A stretch of DNA of 64,000 bases from Marinobacter sp. AC-23 (GCF_001858325.1 NZ_MBPP01000067.1:120220-184219); one strand, 5' to 3'; counted from the stretch's first letter, positions 28,130 through 38,819 are shown. Notes: generated from the letters alone by a model not told the origin. A program made the numbers and translations.

Positions 28130-30502
28130 TTGGAAGATTACATAATCTGGTTTGATCACCTAGGAATGACCGATGTTGACCGGGTAGGTGGCAAAAACGC
28201 TTCCCTCGGTGAAATGATCAGTAATCTCGCCAATGCCGGTGTGACTGTTCCCGGAGGTTTCGCCACAACCTCGCATGCATACCGTGAGTTTCTGGCCAAA
28301 GATGGCCTGAAAGACAAGATCGACAACGTCCTCGATAAGCTCGATATTAACGACGTGAACGAACTGGCACGTGTTGGTGCGAAGATCCGCCAATGGGTTA
28401 TTGACACGCCCTTTCCAGATGCATTGGAAAGCGCGCTCAAAGAAGCCTATAACGCGATATTGAATGGCAACGACAAGATGGCCGTTGCCGTGCGTTCGTC
28501 TGCTACGGCGGAAGACTTGCCCGATGCCTCCTTTGCCGGGCAGCAAGAAACCTTTCTGAACGTGGTTGGCCTTGAACAGGTCCGCACATCTGTAAAGGAA
28601 GTGTTCGCCTCACTGTTTAACGATCGTGCTATTTCCTATCGTGTTCATCATGGTTTTGATCACAAGCTTGTGGCCTTGTCAGCCGGCATCCAGAAAATGG
28701 TGCGCAGTGAAACAGCCTCCAGTGGTGTTATGTTTACGCTGGATACGGAATCAGGCTTCCGGGACGTTGTGTTTATTACCGGCTCTTATGGCCTTGGTGA
28801 AACAGTGGTTCAGGGCGCAGTTAACCCGGACGAGTTTTACGTCCACAAGCCTACTCTTGATGCAGGTAGGCCAGCCGTGTTGCGCCGCAACCTCGGCAGC
28901 AAAGCCATCAAAATGATCTATCACCCCGATCCAGCCAGCGGGCAGCTGGTGGAAACCGTTAAAGTGAACCCGGAAGAGCGCGGCCGGTTCTGTATTACAG
29001 ATGCCGAAGTCGAAGAGTTGGCCAGGCAGGCCATGATCATTGAGAAGCACTATCAGCGCCCCATGGACATCGAGTGGGCCAAAGACGGCGATGACGGCAA
29101 AATTTATATCGTTCAGGCGCGCCCGGAAACGGTTAAAAGCCGGGCGTCTGCCAATGTGATGGAGCGCTATCTGCTGAATGAAACCGGCACAGTGCTGGTG
29201 GAAGGGCGCAGCATTGGCCACAAGATTGGTGCAGGTCCGGTCAAGATCATTACCAGCATAAAGGAAATGGATCGCGTGCAGGCCGGCGATGTGCTGGTTA
29301 CCGACATGACAGACCCGGATTGGGAACCGGTCATGAAGCGCGCTTCTGCGATTATTACGGATCGCGGTGGTCGTACCTGCCACGCAGCTATCATTGCCCG
29401 CGAATTAGGTATTCCCGCTGTTGTAGGTTGTGGCGATGCCACTGAACAGTTGAGAGACGGCCAAGAGGTGACTGTATCCTGTGCTGAAGGTGACACCGGC
29501 CTGATTTATGAAGGCGCCTTGGACTTTGAGCTGCGTGAAAATACCGTAGATTCCATGCCTGCTATTCCGTTCAAGATCATGATGAACGTGGGTAACCCGG
29601 ATCGAGCCTTTGATTTTCAGTCGCTGCCCAACGAAGGGGTGGGCCTGGCTCGCCTTGAGTTCATTATTAACCGTATGATCGGTGTACACCCGAAGGCGCT
29701 TCTCAACTTTGACGGCCTGCCCGGAGATATCAAGCAGACCGTGGAAAAGCGCATTTCCGGTTATAGCTCTCCAGTGGACTTCTATGTCGACAAACTGGTA
29801 GAGGGGATTTCTACCCTGGCAGCAGCGTTCTCACCCAAGAAGGTGATTGTGCGTTTGTCCGACTTTAAGTCCAATGAGTACGCCAACCTGATTGGCGGCA
29901 CTTTGTATGAGCCAGACGAAGAAAACCCAATGCTTGGTTTCCGTGGCGCCTCGCGCTATATCTCGGAAACGTTTCGCGACTGCTTTGAGCTGGAGTGCCG
30001 TGCGCTCAAACGAGTACGCAATGAAATGGGCTTCACCAACGTAGAAGTTATGGTTCCGTTCGTGCGTACCGTGGGCGAGGCGGAGCAGGTGGTTAGTCTG
30101 CTGGCGGAGAATGGCCTGAAGCGTGGTGAAAATGGCCTGCGCTTGATCATGATGTGCGAGCTGCCAGCCAACGCCATACTTGCAGACCAGTTCCTTGAGC
30201 ATTTCGATGGCTTCTCAATTGGCTCCAACGATTTAACTCAGCTGACGCTCGGCCTGGATCGTGATTCGGGCATTATCGCGCATCTGTTTGATGAGCGTAA
30301 CGACGCTGTTAAGGCGCTTCTCTCCAACGCCATTCAGGCGTGTAGAAAGGCCGGTAAGTACATAGGTATCTGCGGTCAGGGCCCGTCTGATCACCCGGAT
30401 CTTGCAAAATGGTTGATGGATCAGGGAATTGATTCGGTATCCCTGAACCCGGATTCGGTGCTGGATACCTGGATCTTCCTGGCGGATGAGAAAATCGACT
30501 GA
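28130..30502 (+). CDS. ppsA: Phosphoenolpyruvate synthase
   Basis: 790-residue pyruvate, water dikinase converting pyruvate and ATP to PEP, AMP and Pi for gluconeogenesis. N-terminal ATP-grasp domain (VGGKNASLGEM; AVRSSATAEDLPDASFAGQQ), swivelling phosphohistidine domain (TDRGGRTCHAAIIARELGIP, with the active His and the neighbouring Thr that PpsR would modify) and the C-terminal PEP-binding barrel ending near GQGPSDHPDL. The start appears to be TTG at 28130 with GAGGGAG upstream. rraA follows 33 bases later, as in Pseudomonas. Confidence 0.96.
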   Translation: MEDYIIWFDHLGMTDVDRVGGKNASLGEMISNLANAGVTVPGGFATTSHAYREFLAKDGLKDKIDNVLDKLDINDVNELARVGAKIRQWVIDTPFPDALESALKEAYNAILNGNDKMAVAVRSSATAEDLPDASFAGQQETFLNVVGLEQVRTSVKEVFASLFNDRAISYRVHHGFDHKLVALSAGIQKMVRSETASSGVMFTLDTESGFRDVVFITGSYGLGETVVQGAVNPDEFYVHKPTLDAGRPAVLRRNLGSKAIKMIYHPDPASGQLVETVKVNPEERGRFCITDAEVEELARQAMIIEKHYQRPMDIEWAKDGDDGKIYIVQARPETVKSRASANVMERYLLNETGTVLVEGRSIGHKIGAGPVKIITSIKEMDRVQAGDVLVTDMTDPDWEPVMKRASAIITDRGGRTCHAAIIARELGIPAVVGCGDATEQLRDGQEVTVSCAEGDTGLIYEGALDFELRENTVDSMPAIPFKIMMNVGNPDRAFDFQSLPNEGVGLARLEFIINRMIGVHPKALLNFDGLPGDIKQTVEKRISGYSSPVDFYVDKLVEGISTLAAAFSPKKVIVRLSDFKSNEYANLIGGTLYEPDEENPMLGFRGASRYISETFRDCFELECRALKRVRNEMGFTNVEVMVPFVRTVGEAEQVVSLLAENGLKRGENGLRLIMMCELPANAILADQFLEHFDGFSIGSNDLTQLTLGLDRDSGIIAHLFDERNDAVKALLSNAIQACRKAGKYIGICGQGPSDHPDLAKWLMDQGIDSVSLNPDSVLDTWIFLADEKID

Positions 30503-30534
30503 AACCAATCCTGCGCGTAAAGGAGAAAGGTAAC

Positions 30535-31012
30535 GTGGCAACAATTATTACCCCAGACCTGTGTGACGAATTTCCAGAAGTGAGCGTCGTTGCACCCGGC
30601 TTTAATAACTATGGCGGAATTAAGGCCTTCGGTGGCGAAATCGTTACCGTAAAGTGCTTTGAAGACAATTCTGTTGTTAAAGAGCAGGTGGGCTTGCCCG
30701 GCAAGGTCGAGTCATGGTTGTAGACGGTGGCGGTTCAATGCGTCACGCACTGCTTGGCGATATGCTGGCGGAGAAGGCTGCCAGTAACGGCTGGGCCGGA
30801 CTAATTATTTATGGTTGTGTGCGGGATGTTGACGAGATTGGCAAGACAGATCTTGGGTACAGGCTTTAGCTACGTATCCCCGGAAAAGTGAGAAGCGCGG
30901 CCTGGGTGATCTGGATGTACCCGTGACGTTTCACGGCGTAACCTTCCAGCCAGGCCACTACGTATATGCCGACAACAACGGAATTGTTGTGTCAGAAAAG
31001 CCCTTGGTTTAA
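30535..31012 (+). CDS. rraA: Ribonuclease E activity regulator RraA (two apparent frameshifts)
   Basis: RraA binds the C-terminal region of RNase E and the DEAD-box helicase RhlB and lowers mRNA decay; rne itself lies at 33980-37142. GTG start with AAGGAGAAAGG. Segments in order: VSVVAPGFNNYGGIKAFGGE, (break near 30706) VMVVDGGGSMRHALLGDMLA, IIYGCVRDVDEI, (break at the GGG 30855-30857) VQALATYPRKSEKRGLGD, then VPVTFHGVTF and VVSEKPLV. Restoring one base at each point gives 159 residues, the family length. Probably sequencing losses. Confidence 0.88.
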
Positions 31013-31027
31013 AGCCAGGGCAGAAGG

Positions 31028-31318
31028 CTAGCGGGTGACTTCGCTGATATTGGCTCCCAGCAGAAAGCCGTCGCCCTCCGGTTCACACCGGATGACCTCA
31101 CAGATAGTCTCCAGCGGAGGGAACTGATCACTACTTGGATGTAGTATCGTGGTCAGTTCCTCCCCAACGGCTACAGGCTTGCTTACAAACAGCTGCATGC
31201 CCGTGGCACTGAGATCCCTGCAAGTACCTGCGAAGGTGTCGCCTTTGCTGTCAGTGATCTCGATTTCCGATTCAACCTGCATGCGATGAAAATCGCGTTT
31301 TTCCGAATAGTCCTTCAT
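31028..31318 (-). CDS. PilZ domain protein
   Basis: 96 residues, a single PilZ domain that may bind cyclic di-GMP. The RxxxR-type motif is present near the start (EKRDFHRMQVE), and the second motif appears as CRDLSATGMQL where the consensus is D/NxSxxG. An ICEVIRCEPEGDGF strand pair follows. It starts 5 bases after the SH3-domain gene ends on the same strand, so the two are co-transcribed. Confidence 0.85.
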   Translation of the reverse strand: MKDYSEKRDFHRMQVESEIEITDSKGDTFAGTCRDLSATGMQLFVSKPVAVGEELTTILHPSSDQFPPLETICEVIRCEPEGDGFLLGANISEVTR

Positions 31319-31323
31319 AAGGT

Positions 31324-32010
31324 TTACGCCCAGTTATCGGTTTTTCTTGTGGGTTTGAGCATCGGAATAATCAGTGCAAGAAAGACTCCGCCAAGTACGA
31401 GACCAGCTCCTACCAGCATGAAATCAGATTCCTTGCCGGCTTCCAGTCGTTCGTTTTCAGCTGTTAGCACTTCCAGGTCATTGCGCAGCTTCTGGTTCTC
31501 TTCCAGTAGTTCACCATTTCGTCGCTCCAGATTAATTGAGTTTGAAGCAATGTTCTTGATGCGCCTGAGTTCTTGCTGCAGCTCCTCGGAGCGGGTTGAG
31601 AGTGATGATTCTGCATTGCTGAGGGTGTCTCGCTCGCTGGAGACATCATTAAGCTGATCTTTGAGTGAAGACAGCTCGGTTTTCGCTTGTTCAAGCTGTC
31701 TGCTTACAGTTTTTAGCCTGTCTGCCGCAATAGGTGTGTCACTGAGGTACTGGCTTGAAACCCATCCGTCGTTGCCCTTTGGCGTGCGTACACGGGTATA
31801 ACCGGAGTCTGAGGTTTCGATCACTTCCATGGCTGTTCCGCTGGGAACAGCATTCTCGATGATTCGATACTGGGAGCCTGCACCTGAGCGGACAGGAAGG
31901 TAGAGTTGATCATCAACCCAGACGGTTTTCGCCTGAGCCGCTGCGATAGAGGACAATATAAAAAGCGCACTGATGGCAAGGCGAAAAAGCGTCACTGGCA
32001 AGGTTCCCAA
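31324..32010 (-). CDS. TIGR04211-type SH3 domain protein with coiled coil and C-terminal helix
   Basis: About 228 residues. Signal peptide (ending AAAQA), a bacterial SH3 domain (about 30-95; YLPVRSGAGSQYRIIENAVP and GWVSSQYLSDTP), a long coiled coil (about 100-190; LKDQLNDVSSERDTLSNAES) and a C-terminal transmembrane helix (VGAGLVLGGVFLALIIPMLK). This is the standard TIGR04211 family layout; it is an envelope protein of unknown role. Start is TTG at 32010 or GTG at 31995, as no ATG is near. Confidence 0.83.
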   Translation of the reverse strand: MGTLPVTLFRLAISALFILSSIAAAQAKTVWVDDQLYLPVRSGAGSQYRIIENAVPSGTAMEVIETSDSGYTRVRTPKGNDGWVSSQYLSDTPIAADRLKTVSRQLEQAKTELSSLKDQLNDVSSERDTLSNAESSLSTRSEELQQELRRIKNIASNSINLERRNGELLEENQKLRNDLEVLTAENERLEAGKESDFMLVGAGLVLGGVFLALIIPMLKPTRKTDNWA

Positions 32011-32119
32011 AAGATTCGATTAAAAACACGTTGTTATCAAAACCGCAATTTTGTCACAGATATGCAGTCGTTCAAGCGCTCTGTCATTACAATAAGCTCA
32101 TGGAAGTCTATTGGTTGTT

Positions 32120-32419
32120 TCAGGGTAGAACGACTTTAAACGGTTTAACGACCACTTTACGATAAACGCCCGCATCCACATAGGGGTCGTTGTCTGCCCA
32201 AGCTTGAGCCTCGACCAGGGAGTCGAACTCTGCCACCACAAGGCTGCCAGAAAAGCCGGCATCGCCCGGGTCGGGCGTATCGATAATCGGATGGGGGCCT
32301 GCCAGCAGAAGCCGGCCTTCTGCCTTCAAGGTTTGCAAACGTTCAATGTGAGCAGCCTTTGCTGTTTGGCGCAAAGACAGACTGTTATCGACATCTTCAC
32401 TGATAATGGCGTAATACAT
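32120..32419 (-). CDS. YciI family protein
   Basis: 99 residues from the ATG at 32419 (GGAG 5 bases upstream). YciI-like ferredoxin-fold domain: MYYAIISEDVDNSLSLRQ, RLLLAGPHPI with the conserved His, SLVVAEFDSLVEAQAW and DPYVDAGVY. The family is widespread; no catalytic role is settled. It is read divergently from the PHP gene, so the 140 bases between hold both promoters. Confidence 0.85.
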   Translation of the reverse strand: MYYAIISEDVDNSLSLRQTAKAAHIERLQTLKAEGRLLLAGPHPIIDTPDPGDAGFSGSLVVAEFDSLVEAQAWADNDPYVDAGVYRKVVVKPFKVVLP

Positions 32420-32558
32420 AGGGGCTCCGGTGTCGTGGTGTGCTTTGTAAAATAATGCATGGAGTTCATTGGCTGGTACACTGTGTCTTGGGTTCAGTGT
32501 AGCGGGCCTTGGCTCGTATCGCTGTTCACGCCGCCATTCACTCCAGTTGGGAATTTTT

Positions 32559-33437
32559 GTGACTATACCGCAAGAGCCTGTTTTGTGCATTGATCTGCAC
32601 TGTCATAGCACCACGTCTGACGGGGCGCTTACGCCCACGGAGCTTTTGAATCGTGCGGCAGACAAAAAGGTCACGCACCTCGCCCTTACAGATCACGACA
32701 CCGTGAACGGCCTGGCGGAAGCGCAAATCGCTGCAAAGGCTAACGGTGTCGTGTTGATTCCGGGTATTGAGCTTTCTTGTTTGTGGCGAAGCCGCACCAT
32801 ACATATTGTTGGTTTGGACTTTGATATCAACGACGGTGATTTTCGTGCTGCGCTGGAGCAACAGAACCGAAACCGCTGGGCAAGGGCAGCTATGATCACT
32901 GATCGTTTAAGTAAGCTTGCCATTCCAGACTTGCTTGAGCGTGCGACCACTGAGGCTGGGGGCGATGTACCCGGACGGCCGCACTTTGCACGAGTGATGA
33001 TTGAGGAGGGTACCGTGAAGAATGCAGCCCAGGCATTCAAACGTTATCTGGGTGCCGGGAAGGTGGGCGATGTAAAGGCCTTTTGGCCGGAGCTTGAAGA
33101 GGTGGTTCAGTGGATCAATTCTGCGGGCGGGCTGGCCGTGTTGGCCCACCCCAGAAAATATCAGCTTACGGCAACAAAGCTTCGGGAGCTCACTGCGGAT
33201 TTTCGCAGGGCCGGCGGTCGTGCCATTGAGGTATCTACATCCGGGCAGTCCAGTGGAGATCTGGGGTTTCTGACCGAGCTATGTATGCGGGAGAAGCTGC
33301 TCGCTTCCCAGGGGAGTGATTTTCACTTTCCCGGCGCACCTTGGTGTGAGCTTGGCCGGATTGCAAAAATGCCAGACGGGCTGGAGCCGGTCTGGCATCA
33401 TTTCAAGCAAGTACCTAGTGTTAGTGCACCGGCTTAG
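32559..33437 (+). CDS. PHP-domain phosphoesterase, RNase AM (YciV/TrpH-like)
   Basis: PHP-fold metal-dependent phosphoesterase; the E. coli relative (RNase AM, YciV) trims 5' ends of rRNAs and degrades short 3',5'-phosphorylated nucleotides. Metal-binding motifs: DLHCHSTTSDG, LTDHDTVNGL, PGIEL, RPHFARVM, VLAHPRKY and QGSDFHFP. The N-terminus is uncertain: GTG at 32559 or GTG at 32583 both suit the family better than the open frame from 32469. Its stop overlaps the converging UPF0149 gene. Confidence 0.87.
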   Translation: MTIPQEPVLCIDLHCHSTTSDGALTPTELLNRAADKKVTHLALTDHDTVNGLAEAQIAAKANGVVLIPGIELSCLWRSRTIHIVGLDFDINDGDFRAALEQQNRNRWARAAMITDRLSKLAIPDLLERATTEAGGDVPGRPHFARVMIEEGTVKNAAQAFKRYLGAGKVGDVKAFWPELEEVVQWINSAGGLAVLAHPRKYQLTATKLRELTADFRRAGGRAIEVSTSGQSSGDLGFLTELCMREKLLASQGSDFHFPGAPWCELGRIAKMPDGLEPVWHHFKQVPSVSAPA

Positions 33438-33976
33438 GCCGGTGCGTGGAACAGCAGGTACAGATCTGTCAGGGAGTCTGGGATAGCGTCAGCCATCTGG
33501 CTCGACAGCTTTTCACTGTTGCGAACGTTTTGAAAGTCTTCGTCGTCGAACAGGCCCGAGAGCGTCAACATGGGCACCATTAAGTCAGCGGTGTCTTCCT
33601 CGCTTGCAGCATCCAGCCACTCATCTTCATGCTCCATGAACGTGTCTACAAAGCCCGCGCACCAGTTTTCCAGCGCGTTCATCGGATCGCCGTCTTCCGG
33701 CTCGGGTAGCTCCAGGTCCTGGCCCATATCAAGGGCCTGAGTCATGCCTCCCGCCAGGCGCGTAACGCACTGGCGGAAGATGTCCGGAATGCCACCGCCG
33801 GGTGTATCCTCAGTACCTGTTACCAGGTTGAAGATGGCTTCCACACTCAGTGTGGCCGGCCCGACAACGCTGGCGCAGACAACGCCATGGAAGCCAAAAA
33901 AGTCCAGGGCTTCGTCACCCCAAGGTTCGGCGAACAGTATGTCTTCCAGCGCTTCGATGTCGGAGTTGGATAGCAT
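33434..33976 (-). CDS. UPF0149 (YecA/YgfB) family protein
   Basis: 180 residues, acidic and helical: SNSDIEALEDILFAEPWGDE, FGFHGVVCASVVGP, EDGDPMNALENWCAGF and LSGLFDDEDF. The family is of unknown function, and the C-terminal SEC-C zinc motif found in YecA is absent. The ATG lies 3 bases beyond the rne stop, so it is probably the last gene of the rne transcript. Confidence 0.78.
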   Translation of the reverse strand: MLSNSDIEALEDILFAEPWGDEALDFFGFHGVVCASVVGPATLSVEAIFNLVTGTEDTPGGGIPDIFRQCVTRLAGGMTQALDMGQDLELPEPEDGDPMNALENWCAGFVDTFMEHEDEWLDAASEEDTADLMVPMLTLSGLFDDEDFQNVRNSEKLSSQMADAIPDSLTDLYLLFHAPA

Positions 33977-33979
33977 GCT

Positions 33980-36900
33980 TTAATTATCCTCAGACTTTTT
34001 AGCTGCTTCGGCCGCCCGCTGACGTTTGCGCACTTCGCGGGGGTCGTTGTAGGCACGCCCGGGTGTTACCGGAACGCTTGGCGCACTGGTCGGTGCATCT
34101 GCAGCTTTGGGCGCTGGGTTATCCTGTTCAGCTTCGGGCTTTGGGGCCGGCGCTTCTTCTGCAGGCTTTTCCGCCGCCGGGGCTTTGCTTCTGCTTCTGG
34201 CAGGCGTCGCTCTCTGCTTTTTCACAGGGGCGGCCTTACTCTCGTCTTCCGCAGACGTTGCCTCTGGGGTAGCAGCTGGTTTCTCATCCTGTGTGGCTGA
34301 GGGCTTCTTCTCGGTCTCTACCGGCGCTTCAGGTGCTGGCTGGGCTGCTGGCGCTTCTACTTTGGTAGTTGTCTCATCCTTGGCCTGGGCATCGGATTTT
34401 TGACCTGGGGAGCTTTACGCTCTTGCGGCTTTGCCTCTGAAGTATCCTCGCTTTGTCGGCTGAGGGTTGCTTACCCGTTTCTGGCAGTTTATCTGCAGAA
34501 GCGTCTTTTCAGCTGTTGGCAATTTCTCCGCGGATGGCTCTTGCTGCTTATCGGCGGAGGCGTCTTTCTTTTCCGGAGCTGATGCTGCTTTTCTACCGAT
34601 GCTGCAGGTTCCTTTTCCTTCGGAGCTGAGGCTTTTTATCCGCCGCTTCGGAAGGCTCTGTCACTGCCGAGGTGGCAGCAGGAGCTGTGTCCGGTTTTGG
34701 GGCAGCCTTGGTTTCGGAGGTTGTTTTCTGCTCCGGTTGTTTCTGTTCGCCTTGCTGAGTTGTCGGTGCTTTCGGCGCAGCTTGGTCTACATTCTTGGTT
34801 GCTGCAGCCGTTGCTTTTACGTCAGTGTTGCCGTTACCAGCTTCCGGCTGGGTGTCCTTTTGGTGCTTCTCGTTGCGGGCACTCTTGCGAGCGGCCGGCG
34901 TAGAGGCTGGAGCCTCAGACGATGAACCATCCCGGCTGCGAGGGCGGCGCGGCTTGCGACGACTGTCGTCGGTGCCAGGCTTGTCAGTGGTTGCCTTTTG
35001 AGGGGCATCCTGCTGGACCGTGTCCTTTTGATCGCCGTTGTTCTTGGTTTCGCGCTGTGGCCGGTTACGGCCTTGGCCACGACCCTGACCATCTTTGCGA
35101 TTTTCCCGGCGACTATCGCCGCGGCTGTCTGCAGCCTTGTTCTCAGAACCTTCACTGGCAGAGGTTTTGGCCGCTGACTGGCGGTTCTGGTTGGGCCGGT
35201 TTTGATCATCGTTGCGATTGCGGCCCCGTGAACGGCTGTCGTCGTTTCGGTTCTGCTGGTTATTGCTTTGACGGCGCTCGCTACCGCCGCGGTTGTTCGT
35301 GTTACCGGTGTTTTGGTCATCCCGTGCCACGCGGGATTTTCGGCGATCTTGGCGTGCCTGGTTCCGCTGATCTTCGCGGTTGGCCGTTGCCTTTGATTTG
35401 TCGTGAGTTTCCGTTGGCTGATCTTCCTCGCCGCTGAAGAAACAAGAAATCTTGCGTCCAATCCGGCGGAGTAAGCTGTCGTCCTGCTCTTCCGTTTGCT
35501 GAGTTTCTGCGGCTTTAGGGCTTGGCGTTGGTGCACTTGTGCGCACGGCTTTTACAGCCGCCTGCTCGCGAACCGGCTTTTCTGCCGTCGGCACTTCAAG
35601 CACTTCCTCTTCGCGCTCACTGTATTCCTGCGCTACCTGGTGGCTTGATACGTGCTCGGGCGTGGTTTCGTCATCGCGCATGCGCAGGATTTCGAAGTGT
35701 GGTGTTTCCATATGGGGAACGGGTACAACCACAACACTGACTTCCTGGCGAGCTTCAATATCGGCCAGCTGCTTACGTTTTTCGTTGAGCAGGAACGTGG
35801 CTACAGATACCGGCACAATCGCCCGAACTTCGCCGGTCTTTTCCTTCGATGACTCTTCGTAGATTAAGCGCATGATGCTCAGCGCCAAGGATTCGATACC
35901 ACGAATGGTTCCTTGGCCTTCACAGCGTGGGCAGACTTCGCTGCGGGTTTCGCCCAGGGATGGACGTAGGCGTTGGCGAGACATTTCCAGCAGGCCAAAT
36001 CGTGAGATCTTGCCTACCTGAACCCGTGCCCGGTCGATTTCGAGCGCTTCGCGCATCTTTTGCTCTACTTCGCGCTGATGCCTGGCCGGTGTCATGTCGA
36101 TGAAATCGATCACAATCAGGCCGCCCATGTCTCGCAAGCGAAGTTGGCGCGCAATTTCTTCAGCCGCTTCCAGATTGGTCTGGAAGGCGGTTTCTTCAAT
36201 ATCTTGTCCCTTTGTGGCGCGGGATGAGTTGATGTCGATGGACACCAGCGCCTCGGTAGGGTCTATAACAATGGAGCCGCCAGAGGGGAGCTTTACTTCA
36301 CGCTGAAATGCTGTCTCGATCTGGCCTTCAATCTGGTAACGGCTGAACAGGGGGATTTCGTCCTTGTACAGCTTGATCTTGTTTTCAAAGGTTGGCATTA
36401 CGGCACGAACGAAGTTAAGTACGTCCTCGTAAACGCTCTCCGAATCGATCAGTACTTCACCAATATCCTGCCGCAGGTAGTCGCGAACAGCGCGAATAAT
36501 GACGTTGCTTTCCTGGTGAATAAGGAAGGGGGCTTTGCGTTCGCCTGCGGCCTGGGTAATGGCTTCCCAAAATTGCACCAGGTAGTCGAGATCCCACTGA
36601 AGCTCTTCAGAGGTGCGGCCAATGCCGGCAGTGCGCACAATAATGCCCATGGACTTGGGCACCAGTACGCTGTTCATGGCTTCTTTCAATTGTGCCCGCT
36701 CTTCGCCTTCTATGCGGCGTGAGATACCACCAGCGCGGGGGTTGTTGGGCATCAAGACAAGATAGCGGCCAGCAAGGGAAACAAACGTTGTTAAGGCTGC
36801 GCCTTTGTTGCCACGCTCTTCCTTGTCTACTTGAACAATAACTTCCTGACCTTCGGAAACAACTTCCTTGATGGCAACCTTGCCTTCGATCTGGCCTGGT

Positions 36901-37142
36901 GACTTTTTGAAGTAGTCTCTGGAGATTTCCTTTAGAGGAAGAAACCCGTGGCGATCCGCGCCAAAATCAACAAATGCAGCTTCCAAGCTTGGCTCTACCC
37001 GGGTAATACGCCCTTTGTAGATGTTAGCTTTTTTCTGCTCGCGGGAGCTGGATTCGATATCTAGGTCAAACAGGCGCTGGCCGTCAACCAGGGCGACGCG
37101 CAACTCTTCTGGGTGAGTTGCATTTATGAGCATTCTTTTCAT
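33980..37142 (-). CDS. rne: Ribonuclease E (C-terminal tail split by about five one-base losses)
   Basis: Essential endonuclease of the RNA degradosome. The catalytic half is intact: MKRMLINATHPEELRVALVD start, S1 RNA-binding part (IYKGRITRVEPSLEAAFVDF), metal ligands in GGLIVIDFIDM and the Zn-link CPRCEGQGTIRG. The disordered tail is Arg/Asn- then Ala/Pro/Glu/Lys-rich scaffold sequence. Between about 34640 and 34390 at least five A runs are one base short; restoring them gives a continuous repeat-like tail (ASAPKEKEPAASVEK; SADKLPETGKQPSADK) ending with GRAYNDPREVRKR, about 1055 residues. RraA in this window is a known antagonist. Confidence 0.95.
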
Positions 37143-37755
37143 GGAAAGTGGGTATTCCTGTCGTTTAATATTGACAGAAAACCGAAGGGCGTCGCATCTG
37201 CGAAGCAGGGTATGCGTGCCGCTGGCCCTGTTATATCAGAGGCTGAGCGGCGGACAGACGAATCACTCCCTCCCGGGGTATGATCCTGTTGATCTGAGAC
37301 CACCGCCGACGTCCCGCCTGCCTGCTGGCAAGGAGGTGTCTTGTAGGGTTCGTGTCTGTTGGCGCATATAATCCGTTTTCAAGTTCACACAAGTGCCTGG
37401 GTCTCACGTCGTATTCGTAAGCTGGACGGCCCGGCCTTGCGTGGCAGTGATTCTTCGCGATATCGCCCGGCGGTTTTCCGCACGGTTATAGTTTTCCCGG
37501 TGTCAGCTCGCCGTTGCTTTTTACGGGTCTGCTCTGACACTCCGGAAGCATTTCTTACGCCGTGCCTAATAGTGATTAGGCGCTCGGCGTTCAAACTCTT
37601 GAATAGTGTCGGTATACTCTTCTGCCGCTCCGGCTTCTGACTAGAGTTGGTCAGGCCGTAGACAAACGACAGATCACGCCGGAATATAACAGTATTCAGG
37701 AAACCGTTCAATCCTGCTCGTATCGCCAGTTATACCACCTAATTAAAGGAACCTT
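37143..37755. promoter_or_regulatory. Divergent rne-rluC control region
   Basis: About 610 bases without a credible gene between the rne and rluC starts. On the rne side, a small hairpin (TCGCA/TGCGA near 37195) lies in what would be the rne leader, which in enterobacteria is long and lets RNase E control its own mRNA. Whether that holds here cannot be judged from sequence. A rluC promoter candidate is listed separately. Confidence 0.5.
37590..37618 (+). promoter_or_regulatory. Candidate sigma-70 promoter for rluC
   Basis: TTCAAA (37590-37595) and TATACT (37613-37618) separated by 17 bases, about 140 bases before the rluC ATG. The -35 is weak, the -10 good. Found by eye. Confidence 0.4.
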
Positions 37756-38819
37756 ATGTCCCGCAAAACTGCTACCGGAAAGCCCGCTAAAGCACGGGTT
37801 AAAAAACCGGCGCCTCATCCGGCACGTGGGGTAGGTGCCAAGCAGGCTGATTCAGGCCGGGGGGCAGTGCAGCAAGAGGTTGTGTGGGTTACGGTTGACG
37901 AAGATAACCATGGGCAAAGGCTGGATAATTTTCTGCTGGCCCAGCTTCGAGGTGTGCCAGAAGCATCATTTATCGCATTGTGCGCAAGGGCGAAGTGCGG
38001 ATTAATAAGGGTAGGGTGAAGCCAGATACACGCTTGGTAACAGGTGATCTGGTGCGCATTCCGCCCGTTATCCGTAAGGAAAAAGCGCCGCAAGCCGCCC
38101 CTGGTAGCCGTGTTCAGGGTGTGGTGGAGGCCGCCGTTGTGTTTGAGAATGACCAGATGCTGGTTGTGAACAAGCCGTCGGGCATTGCCGTGCACGGGGG
38201 TAGCGGTCTGAGTTTTGGGTTGATTGAAGTGTTGCGTTCCGCGCGCCCAGAGGCTCGGTTTCTTGAGTTGGTGCACCGATTGGACAGAGATACATCCGGG
38301 TTGGTGATGATTGCCAAGAAGCGGTCCTCACTTCGTTATTTGCAGGATGAGCTCCGGCAAAGGCGCATTCGTAAACAGTACCATGCGTTGGTGACGGGTG
38401 ATTGGCCGGGCAAGCTTGGGCGCGTGGATGAACCTTTGCTGCGCTATGAAATGCCTAACGGAGAGCGCAGGGTTCGGGTGGATGAGGCTGGCAAGCCCTC
38501 CCTCACAATGTTTCGCTGTCTTGCGCGTTATAAAGGCTACAGTTTGGTAGAGGCTTCTCCGGTTACTGGCCGAACCCATCAGATTCGCGTGCACAGTGTT
38601 TTTGCCGGTCACCCGATAGCTGGGGATGACAAGTATATGGATGATGTGAGCCTCAAAGCCTTTCGAGCTGTTGGCGGTCAGCGCTTAATGCTGCACGCTC
38701 GGGCTCTCGAGCTTGCCCTGCCAGTTACCGGGGAATCGGTTAGGTTTGAGGCCCCTTATGACGATGTATTTAGCCACGTGCTGAACAGGCTTGAAGTGCG
38801 TGCAGCAGGAGTAAATTAA
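37756..38819 (+). CDS. rluC: 23S rRNA pseudouridine synthase RluC (one apparent frameshift)
   Basis: Makes pseudouridines 955, 2504 and 2580 of 23S rRNA (E. coli numbering). A basic N-terminal tail (about 30 residues) leads into an S4 domain (GQRLDNFLLAQLRGVP...RKGEVRINKGRVKPDTRL) and the catalytic domain with ELVHRLDRDTSGLVMIAKK, whose Asp is the nucleophile. The frame breaks near 37959: one more A (GCCAAGAAGC) restores VPRSIIYRIVRKGE and 354 residues. AAAGGAACC precedes the ATG. Its position divergent from rne and ahead of a HAD gene is conserved in gammaproteobacteria. Confidence 0.93.

Noticed and set aside
34467..34925. Open frames on the plus strand opposite the rne tail
   Set aside because: Cys/Arg/Leu-rich translation with no family motif; they arise from the repetitive Ala/Lys/Glu codons of the rne tail on the other strand.
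37385..37711. Open frame in the rne-rluC gap
   Set aside because: No homology, no ribosome site, composition like random sequence; the gap is better seen as control DNA.
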